This document shows positions 14,866 through 22,291 of a stretch of 23,167 bases of DNA, piece by piece. The stretch is from Anaerolineales bacterium UBA2232 (GTDB taxonomy: Bacteria; Chloroflexota; Anaerolineae; UBA2200). How positions within the stretch are numbered: the stretch's first letter is position 1; every line of letters begins with the position of its first letter. The position numbers and the translations under genes are program-made. The stretch spans positions 1 through 23,167 of the forward strand of contig DDYO01000146.1 in NCBI GenBank assembly GCA_002348045.1, written 5' to 3'. A model generated the notes under the pieces. It was given only the letters and a program-made list of their open reading frames with translations. It was not told the DNA's origin and did no database searches.

Positions 14866-15951
14866 ATGAGCGACAACAAGCGGCTCTACGTGGTGATTCT
14901 GGCGGGCGGAGGAGGCACTAGGCTTTGGCCGCTCAGCCGCTCAAGGACGCCCAAGCATTTGCAGTCGCTGTGTGGCGACGGAACCATGATTGCTCAGACG
15001 TACGAGCGCGTCCATCCCCTGCTGGACGATGACCACGTGTTTGTGGTGACCGTCGCTGATCAGGCGGAAGCGGTGCGAGCGGCGCTACCAGCGCTCCCAT
15101 ACAACAATGTGGTGATCGAGCCAGTAGGACGAAACACCGCACCGTGCCTGGGCCTCATGGCCATGGTCATTGCCGGGCAGGACCCCGATGCTATCATGGC
15201 GGCGCTTCCTGCCGACCACGCGGTGGACGACCCAGATGCCTTCCGAGACGTGCTGCTGGCGGCAGCGGAGGCGGCCGAGGAAGGCCATTTGGTCACCCTG
15301 GGAATCCAACCCACATCGCCTGAAACGGGCTATGGTTACATTGAGCGAGGAGAGTCCCTCGGGCGGCGCAAAGGGCACGAGGTCTTTGCCGTATCTCGGT
15401 TCACAGAGAAGCCAGACCTCGCCACTGCAGAGCGCTTCTTGCAGAGCGGCCGCTACTACTGGAACAGCGGGATGTTCGTATGGAAGGTGGCGGCGTTCCT
15501 GCCACTGTTGAAGGAACATGTGCCGGATGTCTGTGCCAGCCTGGAAGCGCTGCGGCCTGACCTTGGTACTGAACGGCAAACAGCCACGTTGGCCGGTGCC
15601 TGGCCAACACTGCGCAGCGTCTCCATCGACTTTGGCGTCATGGAAAAAGCACAGGATGTCGTGGTGGTCCCGGCCGAAATGGGTTGGAGCGACGTCGGCT
15701 CCTGGACGTCGGTCGCTGCGAGGATTCGCGGCGACGAGGACGGCAACGTAACTCAGGGCGATGGCCTACTGGTGGACTGCCGGAACACCTACGTACGCAG
15801 TGCGGGCAGGCTTGTAGCGGCGATTGGCCTGGAGGATATGATCATTGTGGATAGCGGCGATGCGCTGCTGGTGTGCCCCAAGGATCGAGCACAGGATGTC
15901 AAAAAGCTGGTTGAGCAATTGCAGCGCGATGGGATGACCAAGTACCTGTAA
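14866..15951 (+). CDS. Mannose-1-phosphate guanylyltransferase (single-domain)
   Basis: This enzyme makes GDP-mannose from mannose-1-phosphate and GTP for surface glycans. The nucleotidyltransferase signature LAGGGGTRLWPLSRSRTPKH is at residues 12-31, with IEPVGRNTAPC, ALPADHAV, GYGYIERGE, FTEKPDL and the metal/sugar residues in YYWNSGMFVWK. FGVMEK and GWSDVGSW complete the family pattern. With 361 residues it lacks the C-terminal phosphomannose isomerase cupin of bifunctional ManC. The PKQFL stretch common in ManC reads PKHLQSL. The ATG at 14866 has GAGAGG (14854-14859) at 6-nt spacing; an in-frame TTG at 14848, 8 bp after dprA, would add six residues. It is probably in the rimM-dprA transcript. 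Confidence 0.92.
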   Translation: MSDNKRLYVVILAGGGGTRLWPLSRSRTPKHLQSLCGDGTMIAQTYERVHPLLDDDHVFVVTVADQAEAVRAALPALPYNNVVIEPVGRNTAPCLGLMAMVIAGQDPDAIMAALPADHAVDDPDAFRDVLLAAAEAAEEGHLVTLGIQPTSPETGYGYIERGESLGRRKGHEVFAVSRFTEKPDLATAERFLQSGRYYWNSGMFVWKVAAFLPLLKEHVPDVCASLEALRPDLGTERQTATLAGAWPTLRSVSIDFGVMEKAQDVVVVPAEMGWSDVGSWTSVAARIRGDEDGNVTQGDGLLVDCRNTYVRSAGRLVAAIGLEDMIIVDSGDALLVCPKDRAQDVKKLVEQLQRDGMTKYL

Positions 15952-15982
15952 CCTGGCGACTGTCCACATTGGAGGATGAAGC

Positions 15983-17176
15983 TTGATCGCGGAGATTGTA
16001 ACAATAGGCACCGAGCTGTTGCTCGGCGAGATCGTGGATTCCAACGCGGCGCACATTGCTCGCCAGTTGGCTGCTATTGGGGTGGACCACCTCTACACCA
16101 CTACCGTCGGAGACAATGAACAGAGGATCACGCAGACTATCCGTGATGCTTTCAAGAGGTCCGATGTGGTGATCACCACCGGGGGGCTGGGACCTACGGT
16201 TGACGATATGACCCGGCAGGCGGTGGCGGCAGCGACCGACCGTGAACTGGTCTACCTGCCCGATCTGATGGCCAAGATCGAGGCGCGTTTTGCACACCGC
16301 GGTCACCCCATGAGCGCGAACAATCGGCGCCAGGCCTACGTTCCGGCTGGTGCGATCGTTATAGAAAACCCAGTGGGAACGGCGCCAGCCTTTGTCGTTG
16401 AAGTTGGCGAAAAGGCTGTGCTCTCCCTTCCTGGAGTGCCGCACGAGATGGAATACCTGATGCGCGAGCGAGTCCTGCCCTATCTCAGTCAGAAGATGGG
16501 CAGCGGCGCCGTCATCCTCACACGAATGGTGCATACGGTCGGCATCGGCGAGAGCACAGTCGACCAGGCGATTGGCGACTTGATGGTGGATAGGAATCCC
16601 ACGGTCGGCACCCGGGCCCATGCTGGCCAGACAGACGTGTGCATCACCGCCAAGGCAGCCAGCCCTGCCGAGGCCAGTCTCCTCTTGGACGCGATGGAGA
16701 AACGGGTGCGGGAACGGTTGGGCCCGGCGGTTTTCGGGGTCGATGGGGAGACATTGGCAGGGGTTGTCGTGGACAGGCTCGCTGAAAAAGGTCTGACCCT
16801 GGCGGTGGCCGAAACGACCACCGGCGGTGCGGTGGCGCGACGTCTGCAGGAGGCCAATGGGAATGCTTCCGTACTCACGGGGGTGCACATTGCTCTAGAC
16901 ACGGCGGCCTTGGCCCGGGAGCTGGAAGCTGGGCAGGGCCTGGTGGGGGAAGAGCTGGCACAGCAAATGGCGGTGGGGCTGCAGCGCCGCCACGAGGCAG
17001 GCGTTGCCTTGGTTGTGATTGAGGGGAGCGAGGCACAAACGCAGCTCTATGTTGCCCTGGCGACTCCCCAGGGCAGCCTCAGTAAGCACTGGCCGTCGCG
17101 GGGCGGGTCAGAGTACGCGATCCAATGGGCCACCCACTATGCCCTGGATATGGTCCGGCAGTGGCTGGATAGCTAA
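15983..17176 (+). CDS. cinA: CinA-family protein with degenerate C-terminal amidase domain, TTG start
   Basis: The N-terminal MoeA/COG1058 domain (about 1-170) is typical: IVTIGTELLLGEIVDSNAAHI, ITTGGLGPTVDD (64-75), ENPVGTAPAF and LSLPGVPHEM (148-157). A linker domain of about 80 residues follows. The C-terminal part (about 255-397) corresponds to the PncC/CinA amidase that deamidates NMN, but its signatures are altered. ESCTGG reads ETTTGG (277-282), the Ser-Asn-Glu-x-Lys segment is replaced by VHIALDTAA, and TGIAGPGG is replaced by VIEGSEAQ. The amidase activity is therefore probably lost, while the ADP-ribose pyrophosphatase-like N-terminal role may remain. The TTG start follows GGAGG (15971-15975) with 7-nt spacing and the N-terminus aligns with the family. 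Length, near 397, is normal. Confidence 0.9.
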   Translation: MIAEIVTIGTELLLGEIVDSNAAHIARQLAAIGVDHLYTTTVGDNEQRITQTIRDAFKRSDVVITTGGLGPTVDDMTRQAVAAATDRELVYLPDLMAKIEARFAHRGHPMSANNRRQAYVPAGAIVIENPVGTAPAFVVEVGEKAVLSLPGVPHEMEYLMRERVLPYLSQKMGSGAVILTRMVHTVGIGESTVDQAIGDLMVDRNPTVGTRAHAGQTDVCITAKAASPAEASLLLDAMEKRVRERLGPAVFGVDGETLAGVVVDRLAEKGLTLAVAETTTGGAVARRLQEANGNASVLTGVHIALDTAALARELEAGQGLVGEELAQQMAVGLQRRHEAGVALVVIEGSEAQTQLYVALATPQGSLSKHWPSRGGSEYAIQWATHYALDMVRQWLDS

Positions 17177-17198
17177 CGACAGGTCTATCTCTGCCAAG

Positions 17199-17227
17199 TT
17201 GACAAAGACAGGTAAGGCGGCTATAAT
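17199..17227 (+). promoter_or_regulatory. Perfect consensus sigma70 promoter for tRNA-Leu
   Basis: TTGACA (17199-17204), a 17-bp spacer and TATAAT (17222-17227) match the consensus at every position. The tRNA begins 14 bp after the -10 box, so a 5' leader of only about 7 nt is expected. Confidence 0.92.
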
Positions 17228-17240
17228 GCCGCCATCGATC

Positions 17241-17322
17241 GCCCGCGTGGTGGAACTGGCATACACAGCAGGTTGAGGGCCTGTGCCCTTAGGGCGTGGA
17301 GGTTCGAGTCCTCTCGCGGGCA
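17241..17322 (+). tRNA. tRNA-Leu (anticodon GAG)
   Basis: A perfect 7-bp acceptor stem pairs GCCCGCG (17241-17247) with CGCGGGC (17315-17321), with discriminator A at 17322. The anticodon stem GCAGG/CCTGT closes a TTGAGGG loop, giving anticodon GAG for Leu codons CUC/CUU. A long variable arm (around GCCCTTAGGGCG) marks a class II tRNA. The T-arm GGAGG-TTCGAGT-CCTCT is clear. The 3' CCA is not encoded. Confidence 0.96.
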
Positions 17323-17339
17323 TGACGACCGCAATGCGA

Positions 17340-17363
17340 AACCCGGCCAGCTAAGACCGGGTT
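17340..17363 (+). terminator. Possible terminator after tRNA-Leu
   Basis: AACCCGG (17340-17346) and CCGGGTT (17357-17363) form a 7-bp stem with a 10-nt loop, 17 nt after the tRNA. The following CGCCTACC is not a U-tract, so termination is uncertain; it could serve in 3' processing. Confidence 0.35.
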
Positions 17364-17541
17364 CGCCTACCCCATGTGAATTCCCGCTTGTTTTCTGGAC
17401 TGGATGCGTCGCAGAGGGATCGCTCAGACGAGAGCCATGTGCCTGCTGCCTCGCTCCTTGCCGAGGAGTCATGGCTGCCGTGAGTGCAGCATGAAGAGAG
17501 GGCGGCGCCTGCAGGTTCAGCCGCTAGCGAGAGGGCTCAAC

Positions 17542-17570
17542 TTGACATCGGGGTCTAAGCATCCTATACT
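17542..17570 (+). promoter_or_regulatory. Sigma70-like promoter for rho
   Basis: TTGACA (17542-17547) and TATACT (17565-17570) are 17 bp apart. Transcription would start near 17577, leaving a leader of about 250 nt before the rho start codon. Confidence 0.8.
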
Positions 17571-17588
17571 GGCTGCATACGCTTGTGT

Positions 17589-17608
17589 GCGCGGTGCGCT
17601 CACCGCGC
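17589..17608 (+). promoter_or_regulatory. Hairpin in the rho leader
   Basis: GCGCGGTG (17589-17596) and CACCGCGC (17601-17608) form a perfect 8-bp GC-rich stem with a CGCT loop about 12 nt after the predicted transcription start. The long leader and early hairpin fit autoregulation of rho, which is known in other bacteria. The mechanism here is inference. Confidence 0.45.
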
Positions 17609-17823
17609 TGATTATACATCCCCACGATTTGGCACGACCTTTTGCCGCATTCGGGCCGTGATGGCGCGTCTTCAAGTGATGACTGACCAACCCGATTCCC
17701 GGAAGGTATGTCGATAGTCGTACTCGTCGGTCCCTCAATTGTGCGTGCGAGCCTGCCCTTGAGCACAGAATTCCAGCTGCTGACTGAGTCTGGCCGCGGT
17801 TATTCCTGCCCTGGAGATCCCAA

Positions 17824-19092
17824 GTGGAGCTAAAGAAAGTGAACATTGTTGAACTAGATACCCAAAACCTGAGCCAGCTGCGTGAGATCGCCAAGGGATT
17901 TGACATCTCCGCCGTGAGCCGCCTCAAGAAACAGGACCTGATCCTGCGGCTGTTGCGCGCCAACGCGGAGCGACAGGGCTACCTTTTCCGTGGTGGTGTC
18001 CTGGAGATCATGCCGGACGGCATTGGTTTTCTGCGGGCTTCCACGCTGTTGCCAGGCTCAGAGGATGTCTACGTCTCTCAGTCGCAGATTCGCCGTTTCG
18101 AATTGCGTACGGGTGATCTCGTTGTGGGTCAGGTGCGGCCTCCCAAAGAGTCCGAAAAGTACTATAGCCTGTTGCGGGTTGAAACAGTAAATGCACTGGA
18201 CCCCGAAGCCGCCAAAGGACGGCTGCACTTTGAGGATCTGACGCCCATCTTTCCCAACCAGGCTTATGACCTCGAGACCAAACCTGATGTGTTGGCCATG
18301 CGGTTGATGAACCTCGTGGCGCCCATTGGCCGAGGGCAGCGCGGGTTGATTGTCTCTCCACCCAAGGCTGGTAAGACCACTGTGCTGAAGCAGATCGCCA
18401 ATGCGATTACCACCAACTATACTGATGTACACCTGATGGTGTGCCTCATTGGTGAGCGTCCGGAAGAAGTCACGGACATGGACCGCTCGGTGGAGGCGGA
18501 GGTGATCCGCTCTACCTTTGACGAGCCGGTTCAGGCGCATACTCGGGTGGCAGAGCTGGCGCTGGCACGGGCGAAACGCCTGGTGGAAACTGGTCGTGAT
18601 GTGGTCATCCTCTTGGATAGCATTACACGCCTGTCACGAGCCTACAACCTTCTGGTGCCACCCAGTGGCCGCAGCCTTTCGGGTGGGCTGGACCCGGTGG
18701 CGCTCTATCCGCCCAAGCACTTTTTCGGGGCTGCCCGCAAGCTAGAGGAGAGCGGAAGCCTGACCATCATCGCTACCTGCCTGGTTGAGACAGGCAGCCG
18801 TATGGACGATGTCATCTACGAAGAGTTCAAGGGTACCGGCAACCTGGAGTTGCACCTCAACCGGAAATTGGCGGAGCGACGGATCTTCCCGGCCTTTGAC
18901 ATCGAAAGGTCAGGGACGCGACGCGAGGAACTCCTTCTGCCACCGGATGTGCTGGCCAAAGTCTGGACACTGCGCCGTATGGTCATCGCCATCGGCGATG
19001 ATGCCGAAGCGCTGGAGCTGCTGCTCGGTCGCATGAGCAAGACCCGAAGCAACAAAGAATTTCTGGATACCTTGAACAAGGTGGTCGGATGA
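17824..19092 (+). CDS. rho: Transcription termination factor Rho, GTG start
   Basis: This hexameric RNA-dependent ATPase ends transcription. The 422 residues are close to the 419 of E. coli Rho. The N-terminal helical Rho_N part ([21 protein letters not shown], 16-36) and the cold-shock-like RNA-binding domain (about 50-120, [12 protein letters not shown] and [18 protein letters not shown]) are present. So are Walker A PPKAGKTT (179-186), [10 protein letters not shown] (210-219) and Walker [12 protein letters not shown] (260-270). The Q-loop region [13 protein letters not shown] (279-291) and [22 protein letters not shown] (from 337) follow. There is no long inserted N-terminal region like that in some actinobacteria. 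GTG follows CTGGAG with about 7-nt spacing and is preceded by its own promoter and long leader. The stop overlaps the next start (ATGA), indicating coupled translation. Confidence 0.97.
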   Translation: MELKKVNIVELDTQNLSQLREIAKGFDISAVSRLKKQDLILRLLRANAERQGYLFRGGVLEIMPDGIGFLRASTLLPGSEDVYVSQSQIRRFELRTGDLVVGQVRPPKESEKYYSLLRVETVNALDPEAAKGRLHFEDLTPIFPNQAYDLETKPDVLAMRLMNLVAPIGRGQRGLIVSPPKAGKTTVLKQIANAITTNYTDVHLMVCLIGERPEEVTDMDRSVEAEVIRSTFDEPVQAHTRVAELALARAKRLVETGRDVVILLDSITRLSRAYNLLVPPSGRSLSGGLDPVALYPPKHFFGAARKLEESGSLTIIATCLVETGSRMDDVIYEEFKGTGNLELHLNRKLAERRIFPAFDIERSGTRREELLLPPDVLAKVWTLRRMVIAIGDDAEALELLLGRMSKTRSNKEFLDTLNKVVG

Positions 19093-20141
19093 TGCCGATG
19101 GAACCTCTGCCGCACGAGCCTGAGGCCCCAGATCTGTTGCGTCGTACCAAGAGGTGGGCAGAATTGCCCCGCGTGGCAGCTTGTTTCTGCGCTCTGATTG
19201 GCGTCATCGGCATCCTAAACATGATTCAAGGGTTGCCCACCCAAGGCATGGCCCTAGCCGAGGGACTCATGCAGACAGGCGATGACGCCGCAGAACTCTC
19301 TTTGGCGATGTCCCTGCAGCAGGGCGTGGGGGGCGGGGAACCAGATTACCTGATGGCTGCTGTCGTGCCCCGTACCACGGTACCTCGACGTTACCGCATA
19401 GACCCTATCACCTACACAGTCCAGCCAGGGGATAATCCCTGGAACATCGCTCAGAGCTTTGGCGTAAGCGAGGCGACGATTTTGTGGGCGAACGGGGACT
19501 TGGAAGATAACCCCGACTTTCTGGCCATCGGTGATGAGTTGGTGATACTGCCCGTATCCGGGGTGTATCACACGGTGGTCAAGGCCGATACTGTGGAGAG
19601 CATTGCCAAGTTCTATGGTGTGCAGGTCGAGGACATTACCTCCTACGAGGGTAATTACCTCAGTGAGTCGTACACCATCTCCGTCGGCCAGAAGCTGATT
19701 GTTCCGGGTGGCCGCAAGCCGTATCGCGCCACCAATGTACGAGCCTGGACGGGGGATGTTCCCAAAGATGCCAAGAAGGGCACGGGTGTCTTTGGCTATC
19801 CCATGAGTGGCTTCATCAGCCAGCGCTATTCGGAATTCCATCAGGCAGTGGACATCGCGGCGCCGCAGGGTACGCGGGTTCAGGCTTCTGACTCGGGCTA
19901 TGTGGCAGTGGTGGGCCGCGTCGACACAGGTTATGGTCTGTACGTCATCATCGACCACGGAAACGGCCTCCAGACCCTCTACGCCCATTTTAGCGCCACC
20001 TTGGTGTCGGTGGGCCAGTCGGTGTCCAAAGGCCAGACGCTCGGCCTCTGCGGCTCAACCGGCAAGTCCACGGGGCCACACGTCCATTTTGAGGTCCGCC
20101 AGAATGGGGTGCGGCGTAACCCCATGCTCTACCTAAAGTAG
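19089..20141 (+). CDS. LysM and M23 peptidase domain protein (peptidoglycan hydrolase)
   Basis: This 350-residue envelope protein probably binds and cuts peptidoglycan, or activates an amidase. A single transmembrane segment at about 29-47 (VAACFCALIGVIGILNMIQ) anchors it with a short cytoplasmic N-terminus. Two LysM domains follow: about 108-155 (YTVQPGDNPWNIAQSFGV) and 160-206 (YHTVVKADTVESIAKFYGV). The C-terminal M23 domain (about 235-350) keeps the zinc ligands: HQAVD (His251, Asp255) and HVHFE (His331, His333), plus LYAHFS (His300). A catalytically active LytM-type endopeptidase is therefore likely. The ATG overlaps the rho stop by ATGA, so it is translated from the rho mRNA. A second ATG directly follows the first. 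Confidence 0.93.
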   Translation: MMPMEPLPHEPEAPDLLRRTKRWAELPRVAACFCALIGVIGILNMIQGLPTQGMALAEGLMQTGDDAAELSLAMSLQQGVGGGEPDYLMAAVVPRTTVPRRYRIDPITYTVQPGDNPWNIAQSFGVSEATILWANGDLEDNPDFLAIGDELVILPVSGVYHTVVKADTVESIAKFYGVQVEDITSYEGNYLSESYTISVGQKLIVPGGRKPYRATNVRAWTGDVPKDAKKGTGVFGYPMSGFISQRYSEFHQAVDIAAPQGTRVQASDSGYVAVVGRVDTGYGLYVIIDHGNGLQTLYAHFSATLVSVGQSVSKGQTLGLCGSTGKSTGPHVHFEVRQNGVRRNPMLYLK

Positions 20142-20352
20142 CCAGCGCCAGGGTTTGTGGCCCCGGCCCTGTAGGTCGAGCCCAAGGCTCAGGATGTCGT
20201 GGGCGGGACCGGCTCAATCGGTTCGAGCCAGCGGCAAGCTACGGCGGTTCTGCAGACGGGCAGTATCTGGGGGCTGGTAGACGCGCTCCTAAGGAGTGAT
20301 GGGTATGTGCTGGCCCAGGCGACCCGTGCGTCGCTTGGGGAAAGGGGGAGAC

Positions 20353-21678
20353 ATGAAGCGCTGTGATCTCGGGCGACGCGGGTGGGTCGTGGTCTTTGCG
20401 GTGGGCGTGATGGCGATTGTCGTGGCCCTGTGGAGTTTGATGGGTGGGCACAGTCAAGCTCAGGATGGTCCACAGACCGTGGTGTTCCGGCAAGGTGAGG
20501 CCGGATATTCCGGCTGCACGGACGTCCGCATTACCGCCAACCGCCCCGACACGAACTTTGCCGACGACGAACTCATCCTGGGCGAGTCAGGAAGGATCAA
20601 CACCCTAATTCGGTTTGACATCTCCAGTATTCCGCCATACGCGATGGTCGAACAGGCGACCCTGAACCTTCAGGTCAGCAACTATGGTCGCTACCCCCCA
20701 TTTATCATCTGCGGCGCGTTTCCCGTAAGCCGCACGTGGCATGAGGCCCAGGCGACCTGGAACCGGGCGGCGATTGGCCAGCCCTGGGGCCTTCCGGGCT
20801 GCAACGACATCCTCACGGACCGATCGGCGATACCAGTAGGGGTGACTACGGTTACCATGCCTGGATGGTACAGCTGGGATGTCACTTCGGCGGCGCAACG
20901 ATGGGTGCAGGATCCTGGGGGAAACCATGGCCTGCTGCTGGCGCAGATGAACCTGGAGGCGATGGGTGAGGCCGATACTCGCCATTCCGAGTACCCTGGC
21001 GTCGACGTCCGCCCATATCTCACTATCAGGTACCGTCTCGTTCCTCCGACTCCAACGCCTGCGTTGACGCCCTTGCACTCGCCGTGCGAGGATCAGGTGC
21101 GACCTGGTGACCTGCTTATCGTCCTGCAGAACAATGCGACCTATCAGGGGGCGCAGGATACCTGGCTTGCCTTTGATGACCGGGGGAGCCACCATGACCA
21201 GGATTGGTACATGCACGTGGGCTACCGACGACATGACAGCGGATTGATCCGTTTTGATGTTTCCAGTGTGCCGCGGGGTGCGATGGTTGTGTGTGGTGCG
21301 CTGGGCTTGTTCGCGGAGCGCTGGAGCGGCGGGGCGCTGGAAGTGGGTACTTACCTCGTGAAACGCCCCAACATCATTCCTCAGGCTAACTGGACCTCGG
21401 CATCGAACGCCGCTGACTGGGCACAGGGCGGCTGCAATGGCAGCACTGACCGCAAATTGCTACCGGAAGACACGCGGGTGGTTAGCCACATCCTTGATTG
21501 GTATTTCTTTGATATCACAGCGGTGGTAGATGGGTGGGTTAACGGCGTATTACCCAACTATGGGATCTCTATTCAGGCATTGCAGGAGCTTGACCGTGAT
21601 ACGGTCTGGTTCACCAGCTCGGATGATGATGTGGTGGTCAACCGACCGCAGCTGGCAATTTGGTACCGTTTCCCGTAG
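20353..21678 (+). CDS. Secreted protein with two DNRLRE-type domains
   Basis: This 441-residue protein has a clear signal peptide: MKRCDLGRRG, a hydrophobic core at about 11-30 and a likely cleavage after SQA (about residue 36). Two similar domains of about 190 residues follow, each with a DNRLRE-like pattern. The first has ITANRPDTNFADDELILGESG, LIRFDISSIPPYAMVEQATL, TWNRA, WDVTSAAQRW and NHGLLL. The second has DTWLAFDDRGSHHDQDW, LIRFDVSSVPRGAMV, WTSAS, FDITAVVDGWV and NYGISI. A PPTPTPALTP linker separates them. Paired Cys residues in each suggest disulfides. Such domains occur in surface and adhesion-like proteins; the function is unknown. The ATG at 20353 follows AAAGGGGGAG. An upstream ATG at 20305 has AAGGAG (20291-20296) at 8-nt spacing and would add 16 residues, so the start is open. 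Confidence 0.85.
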   Translation: MKRCDLGRRGWVVVFAVGVMAIVVALWSLMGGHSQAQDGPQTVVFRQGEAGYSGCTDVRITANRPDTNFADDELILGESGRINTLIRFDISSIPPYAMVEQATLNLQVSNYGRYPPFIICGAFPVSRTWHEAQATWNRAAIGQPWGLPGCNDILTDRSAIPVGVTTVTMPGWYSWDVTSAAQRWVQDPGGNHGLLLAQMNLEAMGEADTRHSEYPGVDVRPYLTIRYRLVPPTPTPALTPLHSPCEDQVRPGDLLIVLQNNATYQGAQDTWLAFDDRGSHHDQDWYMHVGYRRHDSGLIRFDVSSVPRGAMVVCGALGLFAERWSGGALEVGTYLVKRPNIIPQANWTSASNAADWAQGGCNGSTDRKLLPEDTRVVSHILDWYFFDITAVVDGWVNGVLPNYGISIQALQELDRDTVWFTSSDDDVVVNRPQLAIWYRFP

Positions 21679-21729
21679 GCGGCCAGCGCCCCGTCCACTC
21701 GCGCGTCTACTCTGATTAGCCGGCGCACG

Positions 21730-21923
21730 GTGACGCTGCAGGTGGGCGGCAGTGGCTACACGGGACCTTTGGATACGCGCATCAACAAGGCGGCGCCTGG
21801 CACCAACTAGGCTCTTTCCAGAATTAGAGCGGTAAGTGAGCCGCACCTGGCAAGCCTCATCCGCTTTGATCTGGCCGGTTCGATTCCGACTGGCGTCACT
21901 GTTGAGTCTGCCGCGCTCAAGAA
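21730..21923 (+). pseudogene. Remnant of a third DNRLRE-type domain, interrupted by TAG
   Basis: Read in the same frame as the preceding gene, this stretch gives VTLQVGGSGYTGPLDTRINK, AAPGTN, a TAG stop (21808-21810), then LASLIRFDLAGSIPTGVTVESAALKKG. The DTxxNxxxPxTN and LIRFDLxxSIPxGVTVESAxL patterns are the same as the start of the two intact domains. In intact members a Tyr often follows the Asn where the TAG now stands, so one base change could explain it. The frame to the upstream gene is broken only by that gene's own TAG (21676-21678). The domain is cut short by the terminator at 21924. It is either the lost third domain of the upstream protein or a fragment of a neighbouring paralogue. 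Confidence 0.6.
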
Positions 21924-21955
21924 GGGGGCTGTCTTAGGGCAGCCCCCGACTCTTT
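21924..21955 (+). terminator. Strong rho-independent terminator
   Basis: GGGGGCTGTC (21924-21933) pairs with GGCAGCCCCC (21938-21947), ten pairs including one G-U, with a TTAG loop. GACTCTTT follows. It ends the transcript of the DNRLRE gene. Confidence 0.82.
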
Positions 21956-22291
21956 AGCCCCGAAGTGTACCTGTGACTCGATCGTGGTAACGTGGTCGTG
22001 CTTCGCGTTGCCAGCATGTCTGTGGTGTTACGCAGACGCTTCCTGTCCGTCCATCTCAAGGACCACCGGCCTTTCTGCTTCGCATGCATTGTGAACGGAA
22101 GGCAGTTCACAGTTGTGCGGGTGGATGATGACCCAGTCATCTGCTTTACCCCGAATCACCATTCTTCACTATTCGGCGCCGCCCATCGTAGGCGGAGTTG
22201 AGAGCACCGTGCTGCATCACTCCCGCGCGCTGACGCGCCTTGGGTAAGTGGGGATTCCATCGGTTGGCAATGTTGCAGGGGGTTGCGTGGG

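Larger units (their letters stand above)
17323..17823 (+). other. Gap between tRNA-Leu and rho, including the rho leader
   Basis: I see no supported gene in these 501 bp. The first part has a weak hairpin after the tRNA. The rho promoter lies at 17542-17570, followed by a leader of about 250 nt with a strong hairpin at 17589-17608. An 85-codon open frame spanning 17404-17661 crosses the promoter and has no recognisable protein features. Confidence 0.6.
21679..22291 (+). other. Gap with a decayed domain remnant and a terminator
   Basis: No intact gene is supported in these 613 bp. The first 250 bp contain the in-frame DNRLRE remnant and a strong intrinsic terminator. The rest (21960-22291) shows only small hairpins, for example GTGAAC (22091-22096) with GTTCAC (22105-22110), and short unconvincing open frames on both strands. 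Confidence 0.6.

Noticed and set aside
17404..17661. 85-codon open frame between tRNA-Leu and rho
   Set aside because: It crosses the rho promoter, lacks a ribosome binding site and has no protein-like features.
20200..20240. tRNA-like text (GGTTCGAGCC) before the DNRLRE gene
   Set aside because: It forms only a short hairpin; no acceptor stem or anticodon arm can be built around it.
21992..22201. 69-codon open frame after the terminator
   Set aside because: No ribosome binding site, no homology recognised, overlapping open frames on the other strand.
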